From Chitinophaga sp. S165 (lineage in GTDB: Bacteria > Bacteroidota > Bacteroidia > Chitinophagales > Chitinophagaceae), in assembly GCF_003182155.1 (NCBI RefSeq), contig NZ_QGTG01000008.1:310001-374000 (forward strand): a stretch of DNA of 64,000 nucleotides, written 5' to 3'. The notes beneath the pieces are model-generated. The model ran no database searches. It saw nothing but the letters and a program-made list of their open reading frames with translations, and was not told the DNA's origin. Position numbers and translations under genes: made by a program. Below, piece after piece: positions 51,291-59,574 of the stretch (position 1 is the stretch's first letter; each line of letters starts with the position of its first letter).

Positions 51291-53717
51291 TTAGAATCTG
51301 TAACCGATCGTCATACGGAAGTTACGGCGAGGCTCCACAATGTAGGAATAGTAGCCGGATGCATTTGCTGGCAGAGATGCTGCAGTCAGCAGTTTACGGT
51401 CATCCAGTACATTGTTCACGAGCACACCGATGGTATATTTTCCTCTGGCGTAGTTCAGACCAGCATCTGTACGGAAGTAGTTAGGAATGTTAGATTCCTT
51501 TGTGTTTGTTCCTACAGCACGTTCTGCCTGCCATTGGATACCTGCAGAAGCTCCGAAACCTGTCAGTGCGCCATGACCGATACGGTAAGACAACCAACCG
51601 TTGGTAACATGTGCAGCAGTATTCGGTGTAATATTACCTACTGTTGTTGTTGCTTCCGGTTTACCAGGAGCATCTTTTGTTATTTTAGAATCAGTATATG
51701 CGTAATTAATATTAACATTCAAACCTGGTACAATTTCACCGTTGATATCGGCTTCAATACCCTTCGTTACTGTTTCACCCAGTGCAACAGATACCGGAGC
51801 GCCGCGGCTATCATTGATACCAAGACCCACTTTAGCATTCTGACGCGCGATGCGGTAACCGGTCAATGATGCTACCCAACGGCCATTGAAGAATTCTTTC
51901 TTAATACCAGCTTCTATATCATTACCTCTGATAGCCTGGAATGCCTGCAGGTTAGAATCCAGACCTGACTGTGGTACGAATGACTGATCATACAAGGCGT
52001 ATACAGAAGTTGTTTTATCAATAGAGTAGCTAAGACCTACACGTGGAGAGAATACCTTGTCTTGTATTTCTGCAGCTTTGAATTTACCAACTGTTTCAGC
52101 ATAAGTGAAACGCAGTCCTAGTGATAAGCGCAGTTTGTTATCGAAGAACCCAAGTTCATCCTGTGCATATACAGATGTATAGTTCACAGATGAAATGTAG
52201 TTGCTGGCCCCCGCTCTTGTTCTTACACTTTGTGAACGGTCTATTACAGGAATAGAATCGAATGGAATACCATAAACAGGGTGGTACACATTGAAGATAG
52301 AATCTTTCAGTCTCAGGTTAGGTTCCAGTGTACGGAAGTCGCCCCAGAACTTTTTGTTACCCATATCAATACCTGCCAGAATTCTGTGACGAACACCGCC
52401 GGTATATTCTTCTCCCGAAAGAGACATCTGTGCGAACCTGTTTTCACCTGCTTCATCACCGATGCTGAAATAACGGTCCATGTCGCCGTTCTCTTTCACG
52501 CTGTTTGCCCACACGCTGTTGGCAACCATGCTAAAGTTGAAATAGGCGACCTGGGCATGCGCCTGCCAATTTTCACTCAGTTGATGGTCTAAATAAACAT
52601 AGGCGCTATGGTCTCTGAGTTTTCCTGGCTCCAGTGATGGATCGCCATAGAAGAAGTCATTGCTGATACCTTCATCAAGTAATTTATTCTTGGAGAACTG
52701 GTAGTTACCATTGCCGAGATATTTAGAACCCTGGAAGGTATATTCTACGGTGATGGAAGTTTTATCATCTACCAGGTATTTTAATACCGGAGCAAACAGG
52801 TAACGGTTGCTATAATTGTATTTGGTATAGAAATCTTTCTGCTGGCCGGCAACGTTCAGTCTGTACAACAGTTTACCATCTTTGCTCAGTTTACCGTCAA
52901 AGTCGAGAGCTGCACGATAAGTGCTGAAGCTACCCATGCTGATGTTGGCAGAGCCTTTAGTGGCGCCGGTAGGTTTTTTGGTAACCACATTATAGAAGCC
53001 ACCAGGTTCGCCTGCAGCCAGCATAAAACCTGCAGGGCCTTTCACGAACTCAATACGCTCGATCATTGCTGCATCTTCAGCTGTAGGGCCCCAGCTTGCT
53101 TCAATATTCATCCCGTTACGGAAAGCAGGGATCTTGGAACCTCTCATGCGGATCTGTGCGTATTGGTTATCCCAGTGACCGACACGGGTGGCGCCACTTA
53201 CGTTACGGGTAATACCATCCACGATGTCGAATGTCTGCTGATCGGCCAACAGGCTGGCGGAGATCACCTGGATATTCTGTGGTATTTCCAGTATGGGTGT
53301 TTTCAGACGAAGAGATCCTGATACAGCTTCCGTTTTATATTTATTTCTGGCGCTGTTGATGATCACTTCCTGTAGCTGCTGGTTGGTAGCTTCCAGCTGT
53401 ACAGTAACATTTACGATCTCATCCTGCACAACGTCTACTTCTTTTGTAACAACTTTATAACCGATCAGCATTACCTGCAGCGTGTAATGACCGGGATGCA
53501 TTCTCTTAAATAAAAATTCTCCTTTTTCATTGGTCACAGTACCTCTGTTCTTTTCTTTGATCTGTACTGCTACGTAGGCGGCAGGGGTGCCATCTCCGGT
53601 TACAACAGTTCCTTTAATAGCAGAAAGAGGATCATCGATAGAGAAAGCCGGTTTGGCGATGAACATAAAACATAATAGACACAACAATCCTGTCAGTTGG
53701 TTAAATTTAGTACGCAT
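51291..53717 (-). CDS. TonB-dependent siderophore-type receptor
   Basis: 808 residues. Signal peptide 'GLLCLLCFMFIAKPAFS', then a carboxypeptidase-like fold about 32-115 ('IKGTVVTGDGTPAAYVAVQIKE'), plug about 130-245 with 'IPQNIQVISASLLADQQTFDIVDGI' and 'RIEFVKGPAGFMLAAGEPGGFYNVVTK' (hallmarks of FhuA/FpvA-type receptors), and a barrel ending 'RMTIGYRF'. No SusD partner, so not a glycan system. It probably imports an iron-siderophore. I see no Fur box in the 240 bp upstream. The divergent SDR and AraC genes may or may not belong to the same response. Confidence 0.92.
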   Translation of the reverse strand: MRTKFNQLTGLLCLLCFMFIAKPAFSIDDPLSAIKGTVVTGDGTPAAYVAVQIKEKNRGTVTNEKGEFLFKRMHPGHYTLQVMLIGYKVVTKEVDVVQDEIVNVTVQLEATNQQLQEVIINSARNKYKTEAVSGSLRLKTPILEIPQNIQVISASLLADQQTFDIVDGITRNVSGATRVGHWDNQYAQIRMRGSKIPAFRNGMNIEASWGPTAEDAAMIERIEFVKGPAGFMLAAGEPGGFYNVVTKKPTGATKGSANISMGSFSTYRAALDFDGKLSKDGKLLYRLNVAGQQKDFYTKYNYSNRYLFAPVLKYLVDDKTSITVEYTFQGSKYLGNGNYQFSKNKLLDEGISNDFFYGDPSLEPGKLRDHSAYVYLDHQLSENWQAHAQVAYFNFSMVANSVWANSVKENGDMDRYFSIGDEAGENRFAQMSLSGEEYTGGVRHRILAGIDMGNKKFWGDFRTLEPNLRLKDSIFNVYHPVYGIPFDSIPVIDRSQSVRTRAGASNYISSVNYTSVYAQDELGFFDNKLRLSLGLRFTYAETVGKFKAAEIQDKVFSPRVGLSYSIDKTTSVYALYDQSFVPQSGLDSNLQAFQAIRGNDIEAGIKKEFFNGRWVASLTGYRIARQNAKVGLGINDSRGAPVSVALGETVTKGIEADINGEIVPGLNVNINYAYTDSKITKDAPGKPEATTTVGNITPNTAAHVTNGWLSYRIGHGALTGFGASAGIQWQAERAVGTNTKESNIPNYFRTDAGLNYARGKYTIGVLVNNVLDDRKLLTAASLPANASGYYSYIVEPRRNFRMTIGYRF

Positions 53718-53987
53718 ATGAGCTGATTAGGCGATGAATAGAAATATTGTAAACGCGCCGCAAAATTAAGGGGCGGCACAGGAGATGGTTTATCAAATTG
53801 GGAAAATGGTTTGCGCAATGCGGAAAAAATGAAATGATATGTTAAAGTTTTTAATGTGGCTTTGACGCTGTAGGATCAGCCACTGATAAGGGTTATTTGA
53901 AATTTGCAAGTAATGGATTGATATCCTCAAGGATGGATCCTGCATCCTGTCCGAACTTTGTTCCATCAAGATAAAAAAAATATAAAG

Positions 53988-54752
53988 ATGGAAAACAAGA
54001 GCAAAATAGCTTTGATAACCGGCGGTAGCCGTGGTTTGGGAAGAGACATGGCGATCAGGATCGCGGAAAAGGGTATTGATGTGATCATCACCTACATTAG
54101 CCGGGAGGAAGACGCCCGTAACGTGGTAAAACTGGTGCAGGAGAAAGGTCGCAAGGCCGCAGCACTGCAACTGAATGCAGGTGACGTAAATAGCTTTGAT
54201 GTTTTTTTCACGCAGTTGAAGGCCGTATTAAAGGATACTTTCAACACCGACAGGTTTGACTTTCTGGTCAACAATGCAGGGATCGGCCGTAACGCACCGC
54301 TTGGCGAGGTGTCTGAGCAGATGTTCGATGAACTGTTGAATGTCCACTTTAAGGGCGTGTATTTCCTGACACAAGGGGCTTTAAATTTAATAAATGACGG
54401 CGGCGGTATCATTAACATCTCCTCAGGCCATACCCGCATGACATTAGCCCGGTATTCAGCATATGGATCAATGAAGGCAGCAATAGAGGCATTTACCCGC
54501 TATCTGGCGGTAGAGCTGGGCCCCCGGGGCATCAGATCAAATGTGATAGCACCAGGGGCCATAGCGACCGACTTCTCAGGAGGTGTTGTAAGGGATAACC
54601 CGGAAGTGAACAAAATGGTAAAGGATATGACGGCACTTGGTCGCGCCGGATTGCCTGAAGACATTGGCGGTGTTGTAGCTTTCTTATGTACGGATGACGC
54701 CAGGTGGATGACTGCTCAACGCATAGAAGTATCCGGTGGAATGCGCCTCTGA
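53988..54752 (+). CDS. Short-chain dehydrogenase/reductase
   Basis: 254 residues from MENKSKIAL; the frame to 53958 adds a poorly coding leader. The Rossmann motif TGGSRGLG lies at about 11-18, 'NNAG' near 95, the active Ser in 'INISSG' and the catalytic Y-x3-K in 'YSAYGSMK'. This is the classical SDR layout, NAD(P)H dependent. The substrate is unknown. The AraC-type gene follows at 71 bp; SDR plus AraC pairs often make a self-controlled detoxification unit (inference). Confidence 0.9.
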   Translation: MENKSKIALITGGSRGLGRDMAIRIAEKGIDVIITYISREEDARNVVKLVQEKGRKAAALQLNAGDVNSFDVFFTQLKAVLKDTFNTDRFDFLVNNAGIGRNAPLGEVSEQMFDELLNVHFKGVYFLTQGALNLINDGGGIINISSGHTRMTLARYSAYGSMKAAIEAFTRYLAVELGPRGIRSNVIAPGAIATDFSGGVVRDNPEVNKMVKDMTALGRAGLPEDIGGVVAFLCTDDARWMTAQRIEVSGGMRL

Positions 54753-54822
54753 CCTGCTGCTGGCAGGAGTCGACCAGAGATCTGATAAAAGTGCTAACTT
54801 TAAGGTAAATGTGGCACTGGAT

Positions 54823-55731
54823 ATGATCTCTAAATCATCTATAGAGGACTTTTATCAGAAATCACAGGCCGAATATCCGGCCGGTATCGAGAAGGAAGTG
54901 GGACATTTCAATATATTCGAAATAGAGACGCTGTTCGATAAGAAAACAGGTTCCCGCATCATGCCTTACAGCAGAAGATCTTACTACAAGGTTAGTCTGC
55001 TCAAGGGAAAGAGCAGGGCGGAATACGCAGATAAGGTGGTTGATATTCAGGAAGGAGGTTTGATCTTCGCCACACCTAAGATCCCTTATCACTGGGTCCC
55101 GGAGGATGATAACCAGACAGGGATGTTCTTCATTTTCACAGAAGAGTTTTTATCGAGGAATAAAGTAGGGGTTGTACTGGATGATCTGCCGATATTCAAA
55201 CCGGGAGCGCTTCCCATATTCGAATTATCACAGGAGGAACGGACGGAACTGGAGTATATATTCAGGAAAATGCAAAAAGAGCTGGCTTCTGATTATATCT
55301 ACAAATTCGACCTGTTGCGTAACCTCATCCTGGAGGTGATTCACTTCGGACAGAAGTTGCAGCCTATGTCCGTGCTGGACCCTGTCCATAGTGCCTCTGA
55401 GCGGATATCTTCTTTATTTGCGGAATTGCTGGAGCGCCAGTTCCCAATAGAGTCTTCACAGCAGCGCCTGATGCTTCGTGCGGCTAAGGATTATGCAGAC
55501 AGGCTGGCGGTGCATGTCAATCATCTGAATAAGGTGCTGAAAGAAGTGACAGGGCAAACAACTACCGATATTATCAGTAAACGGATCGTACAGGAAGCAA
55601 AGATCCTGTTGAAACAAACGGATTGGAGTGTGTCGGAGATTGCTTACACGTTGGGTTTTGACGATCCGGCTCACTTTTCGAACTTCTTCAAGAAACAGGC
55701 TTCTTTTTCGCCGGTAGCATTCAGGTCCTGA
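54823..55731 (+). CDS. AraC-family transcriptional regulator
   Basis: 302 residues from MISKSSIEDFYQ. An N-terminal cupin-like arm ('SRRSYYKVSLLKGKSRAEYADKVVDIQEGGLIFATPKIPYHW', residues about 45-100) would bind an effector. The C-terminal ~100 residues hold the two helix-turn-helix units of AraC ('YADRLAVHVNHLNKVLKEVTGQTTTDII', 'WSVSEIAYTLGFDDPAHFSNFFKKQ', 'SPVAFR'). An open frame to 54736 overlaps the SDR stop, but its first 29 codons are not protein-like. It likely controls the SDR gene and itself. A bidirectional terminator follows. Confidence 0.9.
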   Translation: MISKSSIEDFYQKSQAEYPAGIEKEVGHFNIFEIETLFDKKTGSRIMPYSRRSYYKVSLLKGKSRAEYADKVVDIQEGGLIFATPKIPYHWVPEDDNQTGMFFIFTEEFLSRNKVGVVLDDLPIFKPGALPIFELSQEERTELEYIFRKMQKELASDYIYKFDLLRNLILEVIHFGQKLQPMSVLDPVHSASERISSLFAELLERQFPIESSQQRLMLRAAKDYADRLAVHVNHLNKVLKEVTGQTTTDIISKRIVQEAKILLKQTDWSVSEIAYTLGFDDPAHFSNFFKKQASFSPVAFRS

Positions 55732-55752
55732 ACAAGGATATAACATCATAAC

Positions 55753-55787
55753 AAAAGCCCTTTTAAGACAATCTTAAAAGGGCTTTT
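55753..55787. terminator. Bidirectional terminator between AraC and GNAT genes
   Basis: AAAAGCCCTTTTAAGA (55753-55768) pairs perfectly with TCTTAAAAGGGCTTTT (55772-55787), 3-nt loop. It serves both convergent genes. Confidence 0.9.
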
Positions 55788-55802
55788 TGGTTGTATGATA
55801 AT

Positions 55803-56309
55803 CTAACGGATATTATGCCTCCAATGAAACAAATCGGCCGATTCACCTGTTTTCATAAACCCGTTCTTCTGCAACACAGCATAGGAGGGGGTATTGTCTT
55901 TCAGGGTAGAAGCTATGATGCCCTTAATGCCAGGCTGTTGTGCCGTCCATTCTATCATCGCTTTTACGGCTTCCGTCATGTAGCCTTTCCCACGTTGATG
56001 TTCATAAGTCCCGTAACCGATCTCCACTTCTCCGGCTTCATTTGGCTCACCGACAAAGCAGATGTCGCCGACCATGTTGTTTTCATCCCTGGAAATGATA
56101 GTCCAGAGTGTATAATAAAGATAATTCCGCTGGCTGTCGGCTACATTGGGCAGAATTGCCTGTTCCAAAGCATCTTTAAGGTCCTCTGAAATGGTCATAG
56201 ATACCGGCTTCAGCTGGAGTTCCGCTTCAAGAGAATGGTCCGCACGAATGTATTTTACCAGTTGATCGTAAGTAAGTGGTTGTATAATGAGTCTTGCTGT
56301 CTGTAACAT
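55803..56309 (-). CDS. GNAT-family acetyltransferase (RimJ/RimL type)
   Basis: 168 residues. Opens 'LQTARLIIQPLTYDQL', as in RimJ/RimL-like enzymes. The acetyl-CoA loop is 'QRGKGYMTEAVKAMIEW' and 'EIGYGTYEHQRG' precedes it; 'NTPSYAVLQKNGF' near the end is the usual strand-helix. It transfers acetyl from acetyl-CoA to an amine, often a protein N-terminus; the exact target is unknown. It converges on the AraC gene. Confidence 0.9.
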   Translation of the reverse strand: MLQTARLIIQPLTYDQLVKYIRADHSLEAELQLKPVSMTISEDLKDALEQAILPNVADSQRNYLYYTLWTIISRDENNMVGDICFVGEPNEAGEVEIGYGTYEHQRGKGYMTEAVKAMIEWTAQQPGIKGIIASTLKDNTPSYAVLQKNGFMKTGESADLFHWRHNIR

Positions 56310-56592
56310 ATGATTGTGTATAGATCTGGCAATAGGCCAATGCCATCGACTATAATAAAGTGATGTAATGGTCTGATCACAGAACTTTTATTCCGCGCAA
56401 ACTGCCAGGGTTAAGATGAATAATAAAATCGGGAAAGTGATGCAGTCACCATTAGCCAGGAAGGCTATACATGCTGCATTACGCCACAATCATTGTGGTG
56501 ACAGATGAAGAAGAAGTAAGAGATATTTGTTGCATAAAGCGCGAAGATAGCTATAAATTTTCTTACAGACAGCAGAAATTGCATTTCACTAC
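56310..56592. other. Intergenic region, no gene seen
   Basis: 283 bp between a minus-strand start at 56309 and the terminator at 56593. It must hold the GNAT promoter. A small inverted repeat CCACAAT/ATTGTGG occurs near 56480-56500. Confidence 0.45.
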
Positions 56593-56637
56593 AACAGGAA
56601 TAGGGAAAACCAGTTGGTACTACTGGTTATTCCTGTT
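56593..56637. terminator. Hairpin terminator overlapping the end of the PepSY-like gene
   Basis: AACAGGAATA (56593-56602) pairs with TATTCCTGTT (56628-56637), and AACCAGT with ACTGGTT inside. The stop codon of the minus-strand gene (56627-56629) lies within the stem. Confidence 0.6.
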
Positions 56638-57058
56638 TCCGGAAAGCATTTTTAGGCGATATATTTCCTCGGTCAGTAACGCTGATCACATACCACTTCT
56701 TTGCATCACTCAGCGCAAGCTCATAAGTTGTGCCTTGCTGGTTAGTAACTTCCGTAACTCCCTCAATATGCTTATCATGATACCTTTTCTTCACCGCCGC
56801 TAACACAGGCAGGGGTAATTCATCTTCCTGGCAGTATCTTAATGAATAAACAAGCGTGCCTTTCTGGTCATACCATATCCTGCACTGTGTATTGTTCCGG
56901 ATAAAAGATACAATATGATAAGCTTCAGATGCTGTCCATCTGATATACTGTGCATCAGGAAATGCAAGATTGAATTGCCGGAGTAATGCATCGCCGGGCG
57001 TAGCAATGGCAGATAGAGAGTATAAGACTGTTGCAACTGCCAGAACAGTCCTTTTCAT
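56627..57058 (-). CDS. PepSY-like (DUF2874-type) secreted protein
   Basis: About 143 residues from MKRTVLAV. Signal peptide ends 'SAIATPGDA'. The rest resembles the PepSY-like fold of DUF2874 proteins: 'ALLRQFNLAFPDAQYIRWTASEAYHIVSFI', then 'VLAAVKKRYHDKHIEGVTEVTNQQG' and 'YELALSDAKKWYVISVTDRGNI'. Larger frames begin at 57109, 57145 and 57169, but their leaders are not signal-like, and the inner start is preferred. It is secreted, function unknown; relatives are expressed together with two-component regulators. The LytTR gene lies next, on the same strand. Confidence 0.7.
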   Translation of the reverse strand: MKRTVLAVATVLYSLSAIATPGDALLRQFNLAFPDAQYIRWTASEAYHIVSFIRNNTQCRIWYDQKGTLVYSLRYCQEDELPLPVLAAVKKRYHDKHIEGVTEVTNQQGTTYELALSDAKKWYVISVTDRGNISPKNAFRKQE

Positions 57059-57199
57059 ATTGAAGATGGTAGGAATGGCAGCTAAATAACTGAACAGGTT
57101 CCGTTTCATAGTTTGTAGTTTGATGTGGATAATTTTGTTTTTCATGTTGTAAAAGTAACATGCGCTCAAACTTCAAAATTGTACAAAACGGAACATGCC

Positions 57200-57877
57200 T
57201 TAACGGGCGTCCATCCACTCGAGGAAGCTGTGTGTTTTTTCCTTGTTGATAAGCAACTTGTCAGGAGCATCAACCACCAACTTAACATGTAACTTCCTTG
57301 CCATGTAATGTTCTACTTCTTTAATAGCACTGAAATTGACCAGGTATTGCCGGTTAATGCGGAAGAAGTCACTGGGAGAGGCGGTGCATGCTATCTGATC
57401 AAGAGATTGATTTAACATATATTCCTGCTTATCAAAACATGTGAGGAAGGTATAATTGTTTTTAATATAGAAGAACGCGATATTTTCAGTTTTGATCGTA
57501 GTATATTTCTGATTCCTGAAAACCATATAACTTGTCTTGGGGCCTTGCCTGGGGCATTGTCCGTAGGCATCGGGCGACACTTTTTCCTGAATAAGCGCTT
57601 CTAAGGCCTCGATCTTTTTTATGGCTTCTCTTATATGATCATAGAAATGCAGCATACTGTTTGATCTTTTACGACGGTATTCTTCAAACGGGTAGTCAGT
57701 ATATGAAGTACCAGTTAAGAGAGAGGTCACACCAGCAATTTTCAGGCTTTCCATAATACGAACATCAGTAAGCTGATTGTTCATAATAGCGAGTCCTGAA
57801 AGGTCATCTGCGAATACTTTTAAATTTTCCATATTGGGGTACTGGTCGATTACATTTGGCTTGAGCTTCATGAACAT
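57200..57877 (-). CDS. LytTR-domain transcriptional regulator without a clear receiver domain
   Basis: 225 residues. The LytTR DNA-binding domain covers about 120-225 ('IKTENIAFFYIKNNYTFLTCFDKQEYMLNQSLDQI', 'DFFRINRQYLVNFSAIKEVEHYM', 'LHVKLVVDAPDKLLINKEKTHSFLEWM'). The N-terminal 110 residues carry no receiver hallmarks (no conserved Asp pocket, no phosphorylation D, no Lys at the end). Instead they look like a helix-rich sensing domain of unknown type ending in a coiled-coil-like 'HIREAIKKIEALEALIQEKV'. There is no histidine kinase nearby. Starts at 57877, 57871 or 57832 are possible. It could respond to a cytoplasmic signal directly. Confidence 0.8.
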   Translation of the reverse strand: MFMKLKPNVIDQYPNMENLKVFADDLSGLAIMNNQLTDVRIMESLKIAGVTSLLTGTSYTDYPFEEYRRKRSNSMLHFYDHIREAIKKIEALEALIQEKVSPDAYGQCPRQGPKTSYMVFRNQKYTTIKTENIAFFYIKNNYTFLTCFDKQEYMLNQSLDQIACTASPSDFFRINRQYLVNFSAIKEVEHYMARKLHVKLVVDAPDKLLINKEKTHSFLEWMDAR

Positions 57878-58439
57878 TACATTTTTCTGGTGATTTAACT
57901 AATTGCGATTCGTCCTAAACGATGATGTATCCAAAGATGGTGATTGTCAATGTACATCCTGAACCTATTGGCATAGCGCTGTTTTACGGTTTATAGAACC
58001 GGTATTCAATCAGAATGAACAGCCATAATTATGCTCCTGGTTTTATTTTGACTGACAGAGGTTGGCGTTTCGAATACGAATTATGCGTTTCATTGTTATT
58101 GCTGTAGAAGCATGGTATATGTCCTCTTTTGCTATTAGGTTCAATTTACTTTACTATTAGGTTTATTCAATATAACCATCATCCGGATGGTTTTTCTGTA
58201 AGCACAGCATAAATTTATTCTGAAAAAATAATAATCCAATTGACAGCTATAAAGAAGACAATGTTAACCGTAAAAAAAACCTGTAGATGGAGGGACTAGA
58301 TAACTTCCGGTTTGTTCAACTGTTCAGCTATTGAAAATGTATTGGTAGCTTTGCCAGGTGGCGTGTTGGTTCAGGGTGATGGTTCTTTGGGCCGATTACT
58401 ACCCGGCTCAACTATTAATCTTAAAAAAGACTAAATTAT
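57878..58439. other. Divergent intergenic region, no gene seen
   Basis: 562 AT-rich bp between LytTR (minus) and the hydrolase (plus). A short repeat CTATTAGGTT occurs twice near 58130-58165. It must carry both promoters. Confidence 0.45.
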
Positions 58440-59447
58440 ATGAGATTGTCACTGAAGAATATCTTCATCACGTTATTGTTCCTGCTGTCAGCAAACGCCT
58501 TTCTTTTTTCCCAGGATAAAAGTCATACAATGGAGCAGCAAAAGCCAACACGCAGTAAGTCTTCCGGCAATATAACCAACACGATCTTATACAAAACTGT
58601 TACTATCGGCAAGTACGATATCTTTTACAGAGAGGGAGGCAGTAGTAATAGGCCGGTTATTCTTTTCCTGCATGGCTTTCCTTCTTCGTCCCGTATGTGG
58701 CAGCCACTGTTGGAAGAACTGTCGGCGAACTATCACGTGATCGCTCCTGACTATATAGGGTTTGGACACAGCAGTCAGCCTTCGGCTGATAGTTTTAAGT
58801 ATACCTTCGATAATCTGACAGATTACGTAGAAAAATTTATTGCTGAGTTGAAACTGACGAAGTTTATACTTGTACAACAGGATTATGGCGGGCCAATTGG
58901 TATGCGGATAGCGGAAAGAAATCCTGAAAAGATACAGGCCATCATTGTTCAGAATGCGGTTAGCCATAATGAAGGACTTTCACCTTTATGGGACGCCAGA
59001 AAGGCTTTCTGGGCTGACAGGGAGAAATATAATGAGGCTGTAAAAAAGAACTTCATCAGCTTCGAAGCCACAAAACAAAGACACATCGGAACAACGCCTA
59101 CACCTGAAAAGATTGATCCCGACAGCTATACCGATGAATATCTTTTCCTGAATAAGCCAGGAATGGCAGACATTCAGCTTGACCTGTTCTACGATTATCA
59201 GAATAACGTCAAATCATATCCTAAATGGCAGGAATGGCTGAAAAAACATCAGCCGAAAATGCAGGTCATATGGGGAAAATTTGATCCGTCTTTTACTGTA
59301 GCGGGGGCCTGGAAGTATAAAGATGATGTGCCGGATGCAGAAGTGCATATTGTTGAAGGCGGCCATTTTGCCCTGGATGAAGCGGAACCTGTCATCCTGG
59401 GTTTAATGCAGAATTTTCTGAAACGGATAACTGGTAATGGAAAATAG
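58440..59447 (+). CDS. Secreted alpha/beta hydrolase, haloalkane dehalogenase/epoxide hydrolase type
   Basis: 335 residues. Signal peptide MRLSLKNIFITLLFLLSANAFLFS, so exported. The fold starts with 'ILFLHGFPSSSRMW'. The nucleophile is Asp148 in 'VQQDYGGPIG' (Asp, not Ser, which separates dehalogenases and epoxide hydrolases from esterases), the general base is His309 in 'GGHFALDE', and an acid 'GKFDPSF' lies before it. This triad fits dehalogenase or epoxide hydrolase. The substrate is unknown. Secretion is unusual for the family, whose members are mostly cytoplasmic. Confidence 0.85.
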   Translation: MRLSLKNIFITLLFLLSANAFLFSQDKSHTMEQQKPTRSKSSGNITNTILYKTVTIGKYDIFYREGGSSNRPVILFLHGFPSSSRMWQPLLEELSANYHVIAPDYIGFGHSSQPSADSFKYTFDNLTDYVEKFIAELKLTKFILVQQDYGGPIGMRIAERNPEKIQAIIVQNAVSHNEGLSPLWDARKAFWADREKYNEAVKKNFISFEATKQRHIGTTPTPEKIDPDSYTDEYLFLNKPGMADIQLDLFYDYQNNVKSYPKWQEWLKKHQPKMQVIWGKFDPSFTVAGAWKYKDDVPDAEVHIVEGGHFALDEAEPVILGLMQNFLKRITGNGK

Positions 59448-59574
59448 TTAATAATAATTTGTAACCCCTTCTAAGCGTTATATAAAAGATAATTAATTGA
59501 ATTGTACGCAATTTAGTATTCCCGATTTCTGAAATTTGCCTATATTAGAATAACCCAAACCCAAAAATTGTTAT

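Noticed and set aside
54736..54822. Longer N-terminus for the AraC gene, overlapping the SDR
   Set aside because: The codons before 54823 overlap the SDR coding sequence and look non-coding.
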